From Lanius collurio (Eukaryota; Chordata; Aves; Passeriformes; Laniidae), in assembly GCA_020086605.1 (NCBI GenBank), contig JACBWW010000008.1, forward strand, positions 16,830,720-16,894,719: 64,000 bases of DNA, given 5' to 3'. The translations under genes were made by a program, and so were the position numbers. Below the pieces are notes generated by a model. It saw only the letters and a list, made by a program, of their open reading frames with translations, ran no database searches and was not told the DNA's origin. Below are positions 38,762 to 50,499 of this stretch, piece by piece (position 1 is the first letter of the stretch; each line of letters opens with the position of its first letter).

Positions 38762-39191
38762 CAGGCTGTTCCTACTCTGCTGCTAAATGCTAGGAAACAA
38801 ATAATTCAGATGAAATACTCAATCCAAGCAAGAGAGAGTGTCACATGGTTTAGCTAAGTGCCAGTTAAAGACCACCCGCTGGGCTATCTGCCCAAACTGA
38901 ACCAGGGCCTGTTACTGTTTAAGTTTCTCTCTTTTTACTTCTCAGTCTCATCCTTTGTAACCTCAGTTTTACACAGCTATTTCTACCCACACACATGGAC
39001 TATACCTCTATAACCATGTTGGTAAAGAGTGAACACTGTAAAAAAAAAAAAAAAAGTATGCATTTCACCTCATTGTGTATGGCAATTGCTATTATGGCTC
39101 AGTTTTTCATGACTGTGATATCCTGCAGCTTGGAAAAGATCCCTTAAGAGATGAAAGATTTTTATCTGGAGCTGGATCCAGTAAGTATTTT
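38762..39191. other. Unique spacer between the microsatellite and the CR1 copies
   Basis: No gene or repeat recognised apart from an A run of about 15 near 39041-39055. Confidence 0.5.
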
Positions 39192-39383
39192 CACAGAGCA
39201 ATAGAATCTCAGGATAATTTGGGTTGGAAGGGACCTTTAAAGGTCATCTAGTCCTACGCCCCTGCCATGGGAAGGGGCAGTTTCTGCTAGATCACTTAGT
39301 TCAGAGCTCCTTTGAACCTGACCTTAAATGAGCTTCAGGGATGGGGCATCTATCACCTCTCTGGGCAACCTGTTCCAGTGTTT
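39192..39383 (-). mobile_element. CR1: CR1 LINE 3' fragment, first of two abutting copies
   Basis: Reads AGAATCTCAGGATAATTTGGGTTGG followed by AGGGACCTTTAAAGGTCATCTAGTCC-type sequence and ends in a CTCTCTGGGCAACCTGTTCCAGTG block. All are characteristic of the CR1 3' region on the minus strand. It stops where the tail of another CR1 begins. Confidence 0.9.
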
Positions 39384-40262
39384 CAGAATCACAGAATCAC
39401 AGAATTAATAAGGTTGGAGCAGACCTTTGAGATCATCAAGTACAACCTATGACCTAATGCCACCTCATCAACTAAACAATGGCACTGAGTGCCAAATCCA
39501 GCCTTTTTTTAAACACCTCCAGGGACAGTCACTCCACCACCTCCCTGGCCAGACCATTCCAGTGCCCAATCACTCTTCAGTGAAGAATTATTTCCTAATG
39601 TCTAACCTAAACTTCCCCTGGTGCAGCTCAAGGCTGTCTTCTCATTCTGCTGCTGGTTGTCTGGGAGAAGAGACTGAGCCCCACCTGGCTACAGCCTCCT
39701 GTCAGGCAGTTGCAGGGAGTGATAGGGTCTCCCTGAGCCTCCTTTTCTCCAGGCTAAACAACCCCAACTTCCTCTGTCTTCACAGATCATCCCTCTGATT
39801 GTCTTTGTGGTTCTCCTCCAGACCCACTATAACAGATCCATATGTTTCCTGTGCTAACAACCCCAGGGCTGGATGCAGCACTGCAGGTGGGGTCCCAGCA
39901 GAGCAGAGGGGCAGAATCCCCTCCCTGGCCCCGCTGGCCGCGCTGCTTTGGATGCAGCCCAGGACACCTTTGGCTCTCTGGGCTGTGAGTGACCATCACC
40001 AGGTCACGCACAGTTTTTTTAACAACCCTCAAGTCCGGCTTGGCAGGTCTGGTCTCAATCCCTCCACCTTCCAGCCTGCATTGATACTGGGGGTTGCTTC
40101 AGCCCAACTCCAGGACCTTGCCCTTGGCCTTGTTCAACCTCCTGAGGTTCACATATTCTTACTTCTTGGTGGCTCAGGATGGCCTCCATCACTCTGGGTG
40201 GCATCCTATTCCTCAGGCTTGTCAACAGGATCACTCAGCTTGGTGTCATCAAAAAACTTGAA
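39384..40262 (-). mobile_element. CR1: CR1 LINE, about 0.88 kb, 5'-truncated
   Basis: A new CR1 3' tail (CAGAATCACAGAATCACAGAAT) begins immediately after the previous fragment. The CR1 coding 3' half follows: the TGGTGCAGCTCAAGGC block, the CCACCTGGCTACAGCCTCC block, the CTGGATGCAGCACTGCAGGTGGGG block and a damaged reverse-transcriptase end near 40200-40260. Frames are broken. The right edge is approximate. Confidence 0.88.
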
Positions 40263-43200
40263 GAATCAAGGCTTATGGCAGCAAGAGTTGACAGACAAGC
40301 AATCAGACCACATTTATTCAAACAGGGTCAATATAAGGTTGGCCAAACTGCATGGCTATCTGTATGCCAGCAGATGCAGACTCTAAGGGATATGCTATGC
40401 TGTCCAGATTTGTAGTGTTATATTTTAGTAAAAAACGGCTATACCTGTAAATTGTACAATTCAGAAGGTGATTCTAAGGGAGGTAGCTGAAAAAGAAAGA
40501 ACCGAGGGAAATATTTTTCCATCTAGAATGGCAGCTGAACACAGAGCTCTTAAGATTGTATTTTTATCATTTGTTTGCCTAGGAAGTCAAGGCACCGCAT
40601 GCAAATGGCTCGTTCACATTGCTGTATCCAGATATACTCTGATGTCTGTCAGTTGCATGATTTAAAGGTTTAACATTAATTTAAACCTCCATGTCCCTCT
40701 CTTTTAATTTTTGGTAAGGCTGTTTACAATTTATTAAAACTGCTTTGCAGGGGATTTGCCGTGCCATGCAAAAAGGAGTTTTTTGCAAACATTGTACTAG
40801 CCAGCTGATGTATGGCTCAACAGTATTTCCTTTATGAATGCTTTGTCAAATCTGGGCTAGGTAGTGCTGTATCAAAAGTACCCTCTTACACAAGCCTAAG
40901 AGAGGTTGGTTAAAATGAGTTACAACAATGAAAGCTGGTTAGAGCCCAGATCTCTTCACTTATACTTTACTATTAGCAGCTTTGGGGTGGAGGAGATGTT
41001 TCCAGAGCAGGAAGGTATGGAAAATGAAGTTTTGCCATACTGGCTTTCCTTATGCACTTTCATACAGCAGTTGAAGTGGAGATATGTGTGTTACTGACAA
41101 GTAAAGCTGAAATTGTTAGTGTGAACAAATTACTGAGAATTTTTCAATTCTTTTTTTCTGTTCACAAGCTATGAATGAGTGTACTTTATTCTGATTTAAC
41201 ACCCACCTCTCCCTGCTGCTGGAGCATTGCCACTGGCTTTGGAAATGTCACATTGGGTAGTTTTTCCTAAACGGTTGGTATGTGGGTGTTAACAAGCAGT
41301 GACATTGCCCATCTCCCTTTCTCCACCTGTAGGTGCAGCTGATTGCCAGCGTCACTTAGCATAGACTCTGCTTCAGGATTAGAAGAGATTCTGTTTAACA
41401 ACAGCAGAGGGGTGGCAGCAGTAATTTGGCCATTGTGGATGGTACAAACTTTCTTTGAACAATCTTATTAACAACATCTTATTAGCAATATAAAAATAAA
41501 AGTAAAGAAGAAAAGGCAGTAAAACTTTCTCCTACTTAGTTTTTTTTCCCACACAAAGTGTTCAAGTACACTCTAGGTGTGCCCAACCACTCCATCACTT
41601 TCTGTCAGTGTTGCTGAAGGCTTTCAACAGCCTTTTCAGCCAGCCAAAATAAACTGTGCCATAATGAGGGCAGACCAGTCCAGAGAACAGTAAATTCAGC
41701 ACCTCTATATTTAGCAGTCTGCCACTTAATGCATGCCTCTCACCCCAACACTGAGTTTTTGTGGCAGGTTGGCAGGTGCAGCAAGAACTGAACAGAGAAA
41801 GCACCTGAGCACACCCAGTCAGAATTACTCTTTGTGTGTGTGTTTGTGCTGCTCACCTTGGGTCTGTGACATGTATTGGAACTCCATAGCTTTTATCAAT
41901 TAAAGGACAACCTAAGACTTCTCAAAAATCACCTGGGTTGCTCTTATTACTTTGAAAATAATCCAAATACTGTTTTTCCACTGGCCACATATTATTACTA
42001 TATATTTCAATGTTTATTACTTTTCATCTTTCCCAATTTTATTCCTATCCTATTTGCAGGGAGGTTTGTATGTTTTTGTAACATTCCATAGTTGTAGTTT
42101 TTAATAATTTATGGCCCACTAGTGATTCACTGCACATAGATTGATAAATTGTGTGGGATTTTTTCTGGTTGTGGATCATTTGTTGGTGTGTGATTTTTTT
42201 TTTTTTTTTGTTCATTTGGTGGTGGGTTTTTTTTTGTGTGTGGTTTTCTTTTTTTCTTTTGATACTCTTATGAATGTATTACTTTGGCTTTCAGAAATGT
42301 GTGGCCATCAAGATTAATTATTAAACTGTAATAGGATCCATTGTCTCTGTAGATTTCTGAATACAGAGTACAGAGGTATTTTGACTTGTTTCTCCTGAAA
42401 AAATTCAACTGTTTTCTGCCATAAACCTTCACTGACAAAATGAAGCAATTCCTCTTATGTGAAAGAAACATGGAACAAATAGCAAAATCAGTAGCATTTA
42501 ATATAGAAGAATAAACTCATCTAGCAGCACAGTTGTGGTCTATGACATACAAGGAAATCATTGTTGACTTGAAGACAGTGAGGCTTATTTAATGATGGAA
42601 GGTTATGTACAGTGTAAAAGTTTACTCACTTTGCATGAAACTAACAGAACAGGCTGTCATCAGGAAAAAATCTGGCAAAACTTAACCAGTGCAAAGCATG
42701 TAATTCTCACAGAGCAGGTACATGGTGATGGGAACAAGCACATTATCTTCATACACTGGCTGCAGCTGCTGCAGAGCTGGTGACCAAGGTGATTCATGAT
42801 TGTTAAAAGAACTGCGGAAGAAAAATTACCTTTTGTCACTTTCTTTTTTTACATATTTCAGTTTCAGATTGTGCAAAGACAGCAGTGTATGGGCTTGTTG
42901 TGTGTGACCCCAGACATCTGCTGGCTGCCCCCCAGCAACTGGAGATCCCTTGTGCAGCTGCTTGGGTCAGAGGATGGACATTTTTTGGGAAAGACAGGTG
43001 GCCTTGGGAAGACCAGGGATTTTCCGTGGCTTTCAACTGTTACATTGATATGCATTGCTGTAAATCAACAAAATTGAGAAGACAGTGTTAGAAGTGTTGC
43101 AAACAGATTTAGAAATAGACATTTCTCTTGTCTTGGGATGGTTTATTCTTATAAAATTCTGTTTTTAAATAGAAACAAAATTGAGCAAATGTTTTCCATA

Positions 43201-43860
43201 TGAGTTAGACTTTTCTGTAGCTGATTAGAAATGCTCAGGACATTGCTGTAAGCCACATTAACCTTCCTGGACTGAAACAGCACAATAAATGGCCACTTAT
43301 ATCCACATCTGTTGTTAGTCCTGCTAGCATTTGTATGTTCAGGTACCTCATAAAATTAAAAAAAAATCAGCAAATCTTGCATGAGCTCTTTGGGAGAACT
43401 AGGAACTTTTTCCCAGACTTTGTGGCCCAGGAATTGAACAACATTTTCACTTAAGCATTTGTACCGTAATTTCTCTGAGTGTTTACTGGAAACATGGCTT
43501 ATGGAAGTAAAGCAAATATCTGCAATCTATGTATCTGATATTTAAAAAACATAAATAATTAATTTTAAAATCTCCTGTCTCAAATGTGTTTACATCTACT
43601 ACTGCTTGTCTCCTTCAATATTTTCTATGAATAATTAGCCTAATTCTCTTATCCCTTTGCTTCTCCTTTTTCTCTTGCCCAAATCCATAAGAAGTCTGTT
43701 TCTTGGATGCAGGCCAACAAACCCAGCTAAAGAGACGTTTTGCAAAACATTTAACAGGAACTGTCTGACATAATGCCTGGCAAGTGCAGGCACACGTTTG
43801 CTCTCCAGCTGGGCATTCTTTGCACAGCCCAACATGAATGTATTTTGATGTACACTCTGT
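40263..43860. other. Intergenic DNA, nothing recognised
   Basis: Random short frames only. A T/G-rich low-complexity stretch lies at about 42185-42262. The first 150 bases may include unrecognised upstream CR1 sequence. Confidence 0.5.
42185..42262. repeat. T/G-rich low-complexity tract
   Basis: Runs of T broken by GTG, GGTGGTGGG and GTGTGTGG, with strong strand asymmetry and no unit structure. Confidence 0.75.
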
Positions 43861-44131
43861 TCACAGAATCACAGAATTGGACAGGTTGGAAGAGACCACA
43901 GTTCGTCATCTGGTCCAGCCTCTCTGCTCCAACAGGATCATCCCAGTGCACATGGCACAGGATGTGGCCAGGCAGTTCTTGAATTTCTCCAGTGAGGGAG
44001 ACCCCACAGTCTCTCTGGGCAACCTGTTCCAGGGCATGGTCACCTGCACAGGAAAGAAGTTCTTCCTCATGTTCAGGTGGAACTTTCTGTGTTCCAGTTT
44101 CTGCCTGTTGCCCCACAAGATGATCTCATAC
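43861..44131 (-). mobile_element. CR1: CR1 LINE 3' fragment
   Basis: Begins with TTCACAGAATCACAGAATTGGACAGGTTGG on the + strand, the reverse complement of a CR1 tail. It then gives the GACCCCACAGTCTCTCTGGGCAACCTGTTCCAGG and AAGAAGTTCTTCCTCATGTTCAGGTGGAA blocks in order. It is about 270 bp and 5'-truncated. The same subtype occurs at 60902. Confidence 0.9.
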
Positions 44132-45279
44132 ATTTGCCCTCTCATTTTAACCAGTAACCTGAACTTAATCAGTTACAAGTTTTAATAGAAAGAGAGACTT
44201 CTGAACCATGCAGTAAATTTTAGCTATATTTTGGATGTGGGTATATAGCAGACTCCTAATTATTTCTCTTTCAGAAAACTAAGGTTAGCTTCCTCCTAGT
44301 GAATTTATAAAAATTCTAGATTATATAAAAATGAATTGAAGATTCTCTCTGGGTAAACAGATATAATGCTATGGCAGCACGTTCTGTGCTAGGTTTTGGC
44401 AAGCCAGCTATAAAGTATAATTGTACCTGCAGGAGGGGGACTAGATAGGAGCAAATCCTAATTTAGGCTAGTGACTTTCATTTATTTATCTATAAAGAGG
44501 ACACATACATTATTATATGGCCATAACTGACACCTCCAGTTATATATGTCTTAAACACCTATGGGTGCTCTAGTAATTTAGGAAAGACCTTAGCAATAGA
44601 CAGATAACTAATCACATAATAGATGTGAATACTTAGGTAATTTTGGTTTTGTTTTGAAAGGCTGAATTCAAGGAGAAAGATATTATGCCAAAAGAAAAAA
44701 AAAGAAGCACTTGATATTTAGTGCAAAGCTTATAAATATAAGGATAATTTATGGTTAACAACCAGTGAGTCCTAGAGGATTAAAAATATAGTACAGTAGT
44801 TTTTGAGATAACACTAAAAAATATAAAACAGAATAATGATACATGACCTCATTTTTCCTTTTTAAAATCAAGTTATTAGCAATCTACTCTGTGTTGCAGA
44901 CATAGCGTACCCAAAACCTTTATTTGCTGACAAAAATGAAGAATCACTTTGAAAATTCAAAATTGAGGTGGAGCTTTGGTTCCTCTTGAATACTGGGTAA
45001 TTATCCATGAAGGAAAGGATTTATAATTAAATGGAGGGGGAACAAGAGCAGTTTTTGTAGGTAGAAATATGTTCAAAAGGAAACAAATATCAACAGATCT
45101 TCACAGAAATTATTCCACTAAGTGAGATCTTTCTGGAAGAGAAGGAGTTGAAGAGGAAAGGACATTTGGAAAGTTCTGTCAGTCATAAGTGCTGCACATT
45201 TGATGGGTATATATACATTTCCAAAGTCTAGGCTCAGTTATGAGCTAGTTAAGAGCAAATGGATGAGATATTCAAGGTG
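44132..45279. other. Intergenic AT-rich DNA, nothing recognised
   Basis: No gene-like frame and no recognised repeat. Confidence 0.5.
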
Positions 45280-45359
45280 ATTCAATTCAATTCAATTCAA
45301 TTCAATTCAATTCAATTCAATTCAATTCAATTCAATTCAATTCAATTCAATTCAATTCA
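45280..45359. repeat. Perfect (ATTCA)n pentanucleotide satellite, 16 units
   Basis: Eighty bases of uninterrupted ATTCA repeat (equivalently TTCAA). There is no variant unit, which suggests recent expansion and length polymorphism. Confidence 0.97.
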
Positions 45360-48300
45360 TTTAAGCCATGACTGAAAAATAAACAAGTATAAATGCTAAA
45401 AATTGCTGCAATAATTTTTAACCTTTCAAATATATATGTCAGTATTTTTTATTTAATTAATATATAAAATTTTTGTAAAATTATCCTCCTAAACATTATT
45501 ACTTCATATAATTTATGTGGAGTTTGATATTTATGAATTAATCAAAATATTTTGCTCTTAAAATTAATCAACTTATTTTACCAGGAAAATTACATATGTC
45601 AACTAAGCAATTCCAGTCAATCCATCTTTCAAGATTTTAGATTAGAAAATATACTTCCTTATCATCTAGTCGTGCAGCATAGGAGGTAAATGTGCTGTGT
45701 TTTCTTCCCTCATCCCCTAATAAGTTCTCAATTTTAAATGACCCAGCTCCTTAAATGGACTTTAAAAGAAATAAAGTAAAGAAAACATCTGCTTTGGACT
45801 TGTAGAACTAGACATTAATGTCCACAAAAACATAGGATTTAGAACCACAACAATCTGTGGCTGGAGATTGTTTGCAAGAAATTTCTGTCAGTCTAGTAAG
45901 ATTGAATTCTTCAAACCTTCTTTGATTATGTTTTTAATTAGATTTAATAAGATGTAGGTGGTTTACATCTCATAGTCTGATGGTGGTCAATATTTTTAAT
46001 TTAAGCTATGAATACAGTGCAGGAAGTGACATTTTCAAGGCCAGCAAGACACCGTTACTGGAATGTCTTACCAAAATACTCCGTAGCTTGTCTGGAACAT
46101 GACACTAAAACTCTGCAAAAAAAAAAAAAGAAAAAAAAATCCTTTCTATGTTCAAAGTAAAATAAGGTAATAATGAAAATCCTGCGATTCCAGTTACAAA
46201 TGTCATACCCGTCATTATAGCTCATGGGACATCCAAACCAAAAGACCTCAAGGCCTTTGGAGACTGTGCTGCTGAATGGGGACAGGGAGAGGAAATCAGA
46301 GAGGTAGTACAGTCAGGGGAATGAAACACTGGCTTCACTGGGCCTTCCAAGAAGATGTGGACATAAACACAAGAAATTAAAGCTGTGCATATATATGACT
46401 GTATGTGACTGAGGAAAGGATAAGAAGGCAAAAAATGGAAGAAGCAGGATCTTTGTGGACCATGGCCTCCTCACCCCAGCAGACTGAAAAGGGTTCATCG
46501 TAGGGTGGCATTTTTCTCAAGCAGCCAAAATATTTCCTTCCCAAGGTCTGTGTATTTCTCCTTGTGCCTTATTGTGTGTTGTAGGTGGCAATGTTTGACT
46601 CTTGTTTAAGATTTAGAAGAGGATGAATATATTTTTCTACAAAGACATGATTTTTTGGACACAGAGCTGGGCACCTCTCACTGACAGCACCACCCATCTC
46701 TCTGCTGTTTGTGATTGCCAGAGCCCTTTCAAGTCTGGGCTCAGTTTTGTGCTAACACACAGATCCACCATCTCCTAGAGTAGAGTAATTCACTCAGTGT
46801 GCCCTGGAAGACAGTCAGAGGGAAGGCTTCTGGAGCTCCCTGGTCTTGCTTCATGCATACCACGAGACCAAAGGGCCGCAGTCAGCTCCATGCACCTGCC
46901 CAGGAGAGACCCTGCTCCTTCCACACCACACCAGTCACCACAGACTGCACTTCCTGAAGGCAGTTTTGCTTTATGAACAGCCTGTATCAGCTATTTTTAA
47001 TGTTTATTCTATGAACAGTAAACAGGAAACAATTATGGTTTTAAGTTATTCAAAAGCAGAATTCTCCCAGGCTTCTGAGATGTTCTGGGCTTCTTTCAGC
47101 CCTGCCTGAATCTGCTGAAAAAGCATCAGTAACTATAACTGTGAGGTCCATTTTCTAAATCGCCACTTACCCAGCAGAAGCCAGACATGCATTCTTGATC
47201 TGTCTGCATTTTTCTGTATTTTAAACCAGTGGTTGCTCATATGGCAGACCTTCAGCTTCGATAACTAATGATTCCATACTCCTTTCCAGGCTGACTCTTC
47301 TTCCCTCATTTACTTCAGATTTTTTTTTCCAAAAATTCAAACTTTTTCAATCTTTTTGTGTGAAGCAAGAGGAAGGACTTGAAGACTGGTGGAGGGGAAA
47401 CATAGGAAAGGAAAGGCATAGCCAAAGTGTACAGTAATGAGTTGGGTAGTCACTGATGCTGACACTGTCCAAGGTATCTAGCCCCAGTCTGCAACACTAT
47501 CCTGCAGCCTGCCCATGACCTGAGCAGTCAAGAACTAGGACAAATAAATCTGAGCTTGGCTCAATTTGGGACCTTTCTAGGACCTTCTCTAAGTAAAATT
47601 CTCATGGACTGAGAAGGGTCAGAAAGGATGAAAAATGCAATCTGCCCTTGGAGAAGTCAAGGGTGCATATGCCATAAAGATCTGTGGTGAGCATGACTTC
47701 CCTGCCTTGCACAAATTGCAGTGAAATGGGGAATGGAAAGGTAACATCAGGAAGCTGCTTTTTCAAGTTGCCATGCAGTAAGCAGCGAAGATACTCACCA
47801 GCACCATTGCCCTGGAATGTTTTAAAGCCTCTTCTATACATTGGTGCATAATTTTTCCTCAGTCAGAAGTGAAAAGCATCCAGCTCAAAATTAGTTATGT
47901 TTTTGTTTTCTCTCTTTGAGAAGTGATCAATGAAGTATCGCTGCTGCATTGTTATGGCAGCTTTCATTTCACTGCAGCTGCAATCATTATGTTAGCAAAT
48001 CGGCTCTCTTCTCTCATTGAATTTGCTCTCTACAGCCCTATAGTTCAGGGAGAGCTGTTCCAAAATACATGTAACACTCAGAAGCAAGAAGCCATTTAGA
48101 ACAGAAAGAGCAATAGAAAAAAATTCACCGCAGCCAGCAAAGCTCTGTATTAAATTACCAGTGATAGATCAAAGGACAACTGCACAGCTTTGAATAATGG
48201 AGCTTTGCATCTTTCTCTGACATTCAGACCAAGATTTGATTTAAAACCCAAGGTGTCCAATCCCTGCTAATGGCACCTTTGAAAAACTCCAGCTACATTA

Positions 48301-49300
48301 ACTCTACAGTCCAGGGGAATAAAACACTTTTTCCAGTGGAGGTCAGCAGTTAGCATGAGCATTTACATGGAAAATTCATAACACTCAGTCTTGGTATTGT
48401 TGACTATTGCAGGAGGAATGAACCTCTATTTGTTATTTGCTACAACACTGAAAAATAGGAAAAAAAAAGAGAAAATCACAATCTCAACTCTCTACCATCC
48501 AGCATAGGGGCTGCTGTCCCCTCTCAGGTGCAACAGCAGAAATACTCATGCCATTCAAAGGGGAGTGCTGACAAAATGGCAGTGGTTTATTTTAAAAAGA
48601 AAATTCAGAGCACTCCCTGACTTCCACCATCTAAACTTCACCTGAACCACATCTATCAGGGGCCTACATGGACTTCAAAGTGCTGGAAGGAGCCTGTTAC
48701 ACTCTTTGTGACCAGATGAAGAGTTAGGAAATCCTTGTGTCAAGGGTGGTACAGCAGTTGTTTTCCTCTAAGCCTGAGGGAGGGGCAAGATATACGGAAT
48801 AGGAGAAGTTCTAATTAATGGTCTGTGAGTATATTCTGCACCCAAAAATGAATTAAGTATTTTTAAGAAAGTGTCCATTTGTGCAACTACACCGAAAGTT
48901 CTTTCAGCAAAAGCATACAATACAAACTTGGCAGAATTCTTTAACTGAAACTTGTTAGTTTTAGATTCTCATTTTCCCTACATCAAAACCCAGAATAGAT
49001 CCTTCAACTGGTTGAATTTGGCACAGTTTCATTAGTTGCAGGGGAGTTGTGACAGTTCATGACAGAGGAAGACCTGGGCTCAGGACTGATAAATGCTGTG
49101 ATTTTTGCTGCAGGATCGGAATATTGAAGCTTCCTCCTGGCCCATCAGTTGCCGAACACTGTGGAACTTAGAGATGTACCAGCATCCTTCCTGAGACCCT
49201 GTCTTCTGCCTGAGAACTGAATTTTATTTATATTCTAGACATTCTCCACTTCTAGAAAAATTGCAGCCATTATGGTCACAAAATCAAAGAATGGTTGAAA
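45360..49300. other. Intergenic DNA with a candidate conserved block
   Basis: No exon or clear transposon recognised. The stretch 47880-48370 has balanced composition and several transcription-factor-like core motifs, discussed in the findings. Short A runs lie near 46116-46138. Confidence 0.5.
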
Positions 49301-49334
49301 TTGGGAATATTGGGAATTATAAGAGAGAATTGGG

Positions 49335-49666
49335 TTGTGAGCTGTAAAAGCTGCCTGCAGAGGCACATGGCAGCACAAAGGAGCACATGGTGGCACACAG
49401 AGACTTGTCTCTGCCAGACCCTGGGGGAGGAGGTGTCACAGGGCAGACTCCATGGAGAGGAGTCTGCTGGGAGCTGACAGACCAGTGAACAGCGATGGTC
49501 ACCCCTGGAAGGACATTGAGAAAGTGTTGCTGATGTGGCAACACGGGATAGGTCATGCCATATAAGGAAATACTGTGCCTTAGAAAAGTGTGTAAAACCT
49601 ACTCACTCCTTTGAATAAATGATTCAGATTCCCTGCTGGTCTGGGTCCATCATTCAATCGCCGACA
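49335..49666 (+). mobile_element. Solo LTR of an endogenous retrovirus (left edge uncertain)
   Basis: Classic LTR layout on the + strand: TATAAG at 49561-49566, AATAAA at 49614-49619, and a U5-like end with GGTCTGGGTCCATCATTC before a terminal GACA at 49666. The left end is placed at the first plausible TG (49335), but the element may begin up to about 45 bases earlier. No target-site duplication was found. No internal viral genes adjoin it. Confidence 0.6.
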
Positions 49667-49903
49667 GTGAATGCTGGTATTTTTAGTCATTAGAAGCAGT
49701 TTTTCTCTTGCCCACTGACAAGACCAGATTCTGAAGTAAACTTTAAGTCATTAGACAAATTCCTTTCTTGAAATTTTTTGTTCCCTTGGATAGTTGCAAG
49801 AAGCACAGAAAGAAAAGCTTAAAATAATACTGTATTTTAGATAGTATAGGTTTACAGAATAATACACAGTAAATTACATTCAGCAAGTATGCATTTCAGT
49901 ATA

Positions 49904-50499
49904 TGTCTTGGGGTAACTTTATGTTGCATCCTCGATCGCTGCTCTATGCCTAGAAATTAATTTTGTGCATTTCTGTGCCTTTAAACTGAGCCTGAGAGGG
50001 GTAAGAAGGAAAAAAACCTGAGAGAACTTTCAAAGCAGTGTTTCAAGGACACACACTCCTCTGTGTTCTTCTGCTGTGGCAAGAGAGCAGGGGAGCACCT
50101 TGCTTGTTTTTTCAGCCAGCTTTTGGCCAGTTTTTTCAGCTCCTTTTCCTCCAGAGAGTTGAACTTTGTTTTCCTGGGACTTTGATTTTTTACCTTCTTC
50201 TCTGCTGGACTGTTCCAACATCAGAACACATCAGAAGGACTTTCCACCGAGGTCCGGATCCTGGAGGGGGGCCTGCGACCCAGCTCCAAGGAGGAGGACA
50301 GAGAGAGCTACGGAAGGACTCTAAATTTTCCCAGGCTTTCTCTCCACATTGTGAGGTTTTATTATTTAGCATTATTATTCTTTTTCTGTGTGTTTGTTAA
50401 ATAAATAGTTTTTATCTCTTTCACTTTCCTCTGAGGAATTTTTTTTCCCCCGAATCTGGTGGGGAAGGGTGGTGATAACCTGCCTTCTCTAAGAGGACA
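49904..50499 (+). mobile_element. Solo LTR, same family as 13196-13772
   Basis: Starts TGTCTTGGGGTAAC and ends AAGAGGACA, with AATAAA at 50400-50405 inside the GTGAGGTTTTATT...AATAAATAG region. It aligns by eye with the minus-strand reading of 13196-13772 over its length, with many substitutions and small indels. No clean target-site duplication is seen (left flank GTATA, right flank TATTT) and no internal retroviral sequence. Confidence 0.78.

Noticed and set aside
38326..38793. A 155-codon frame running through the N gap
   Set aside because: It is a read-through of the GGAA/GGGCGGAA microsatellite, giving a Gly/Arg/Lys/Glu repeat. The middle is unsequenced.
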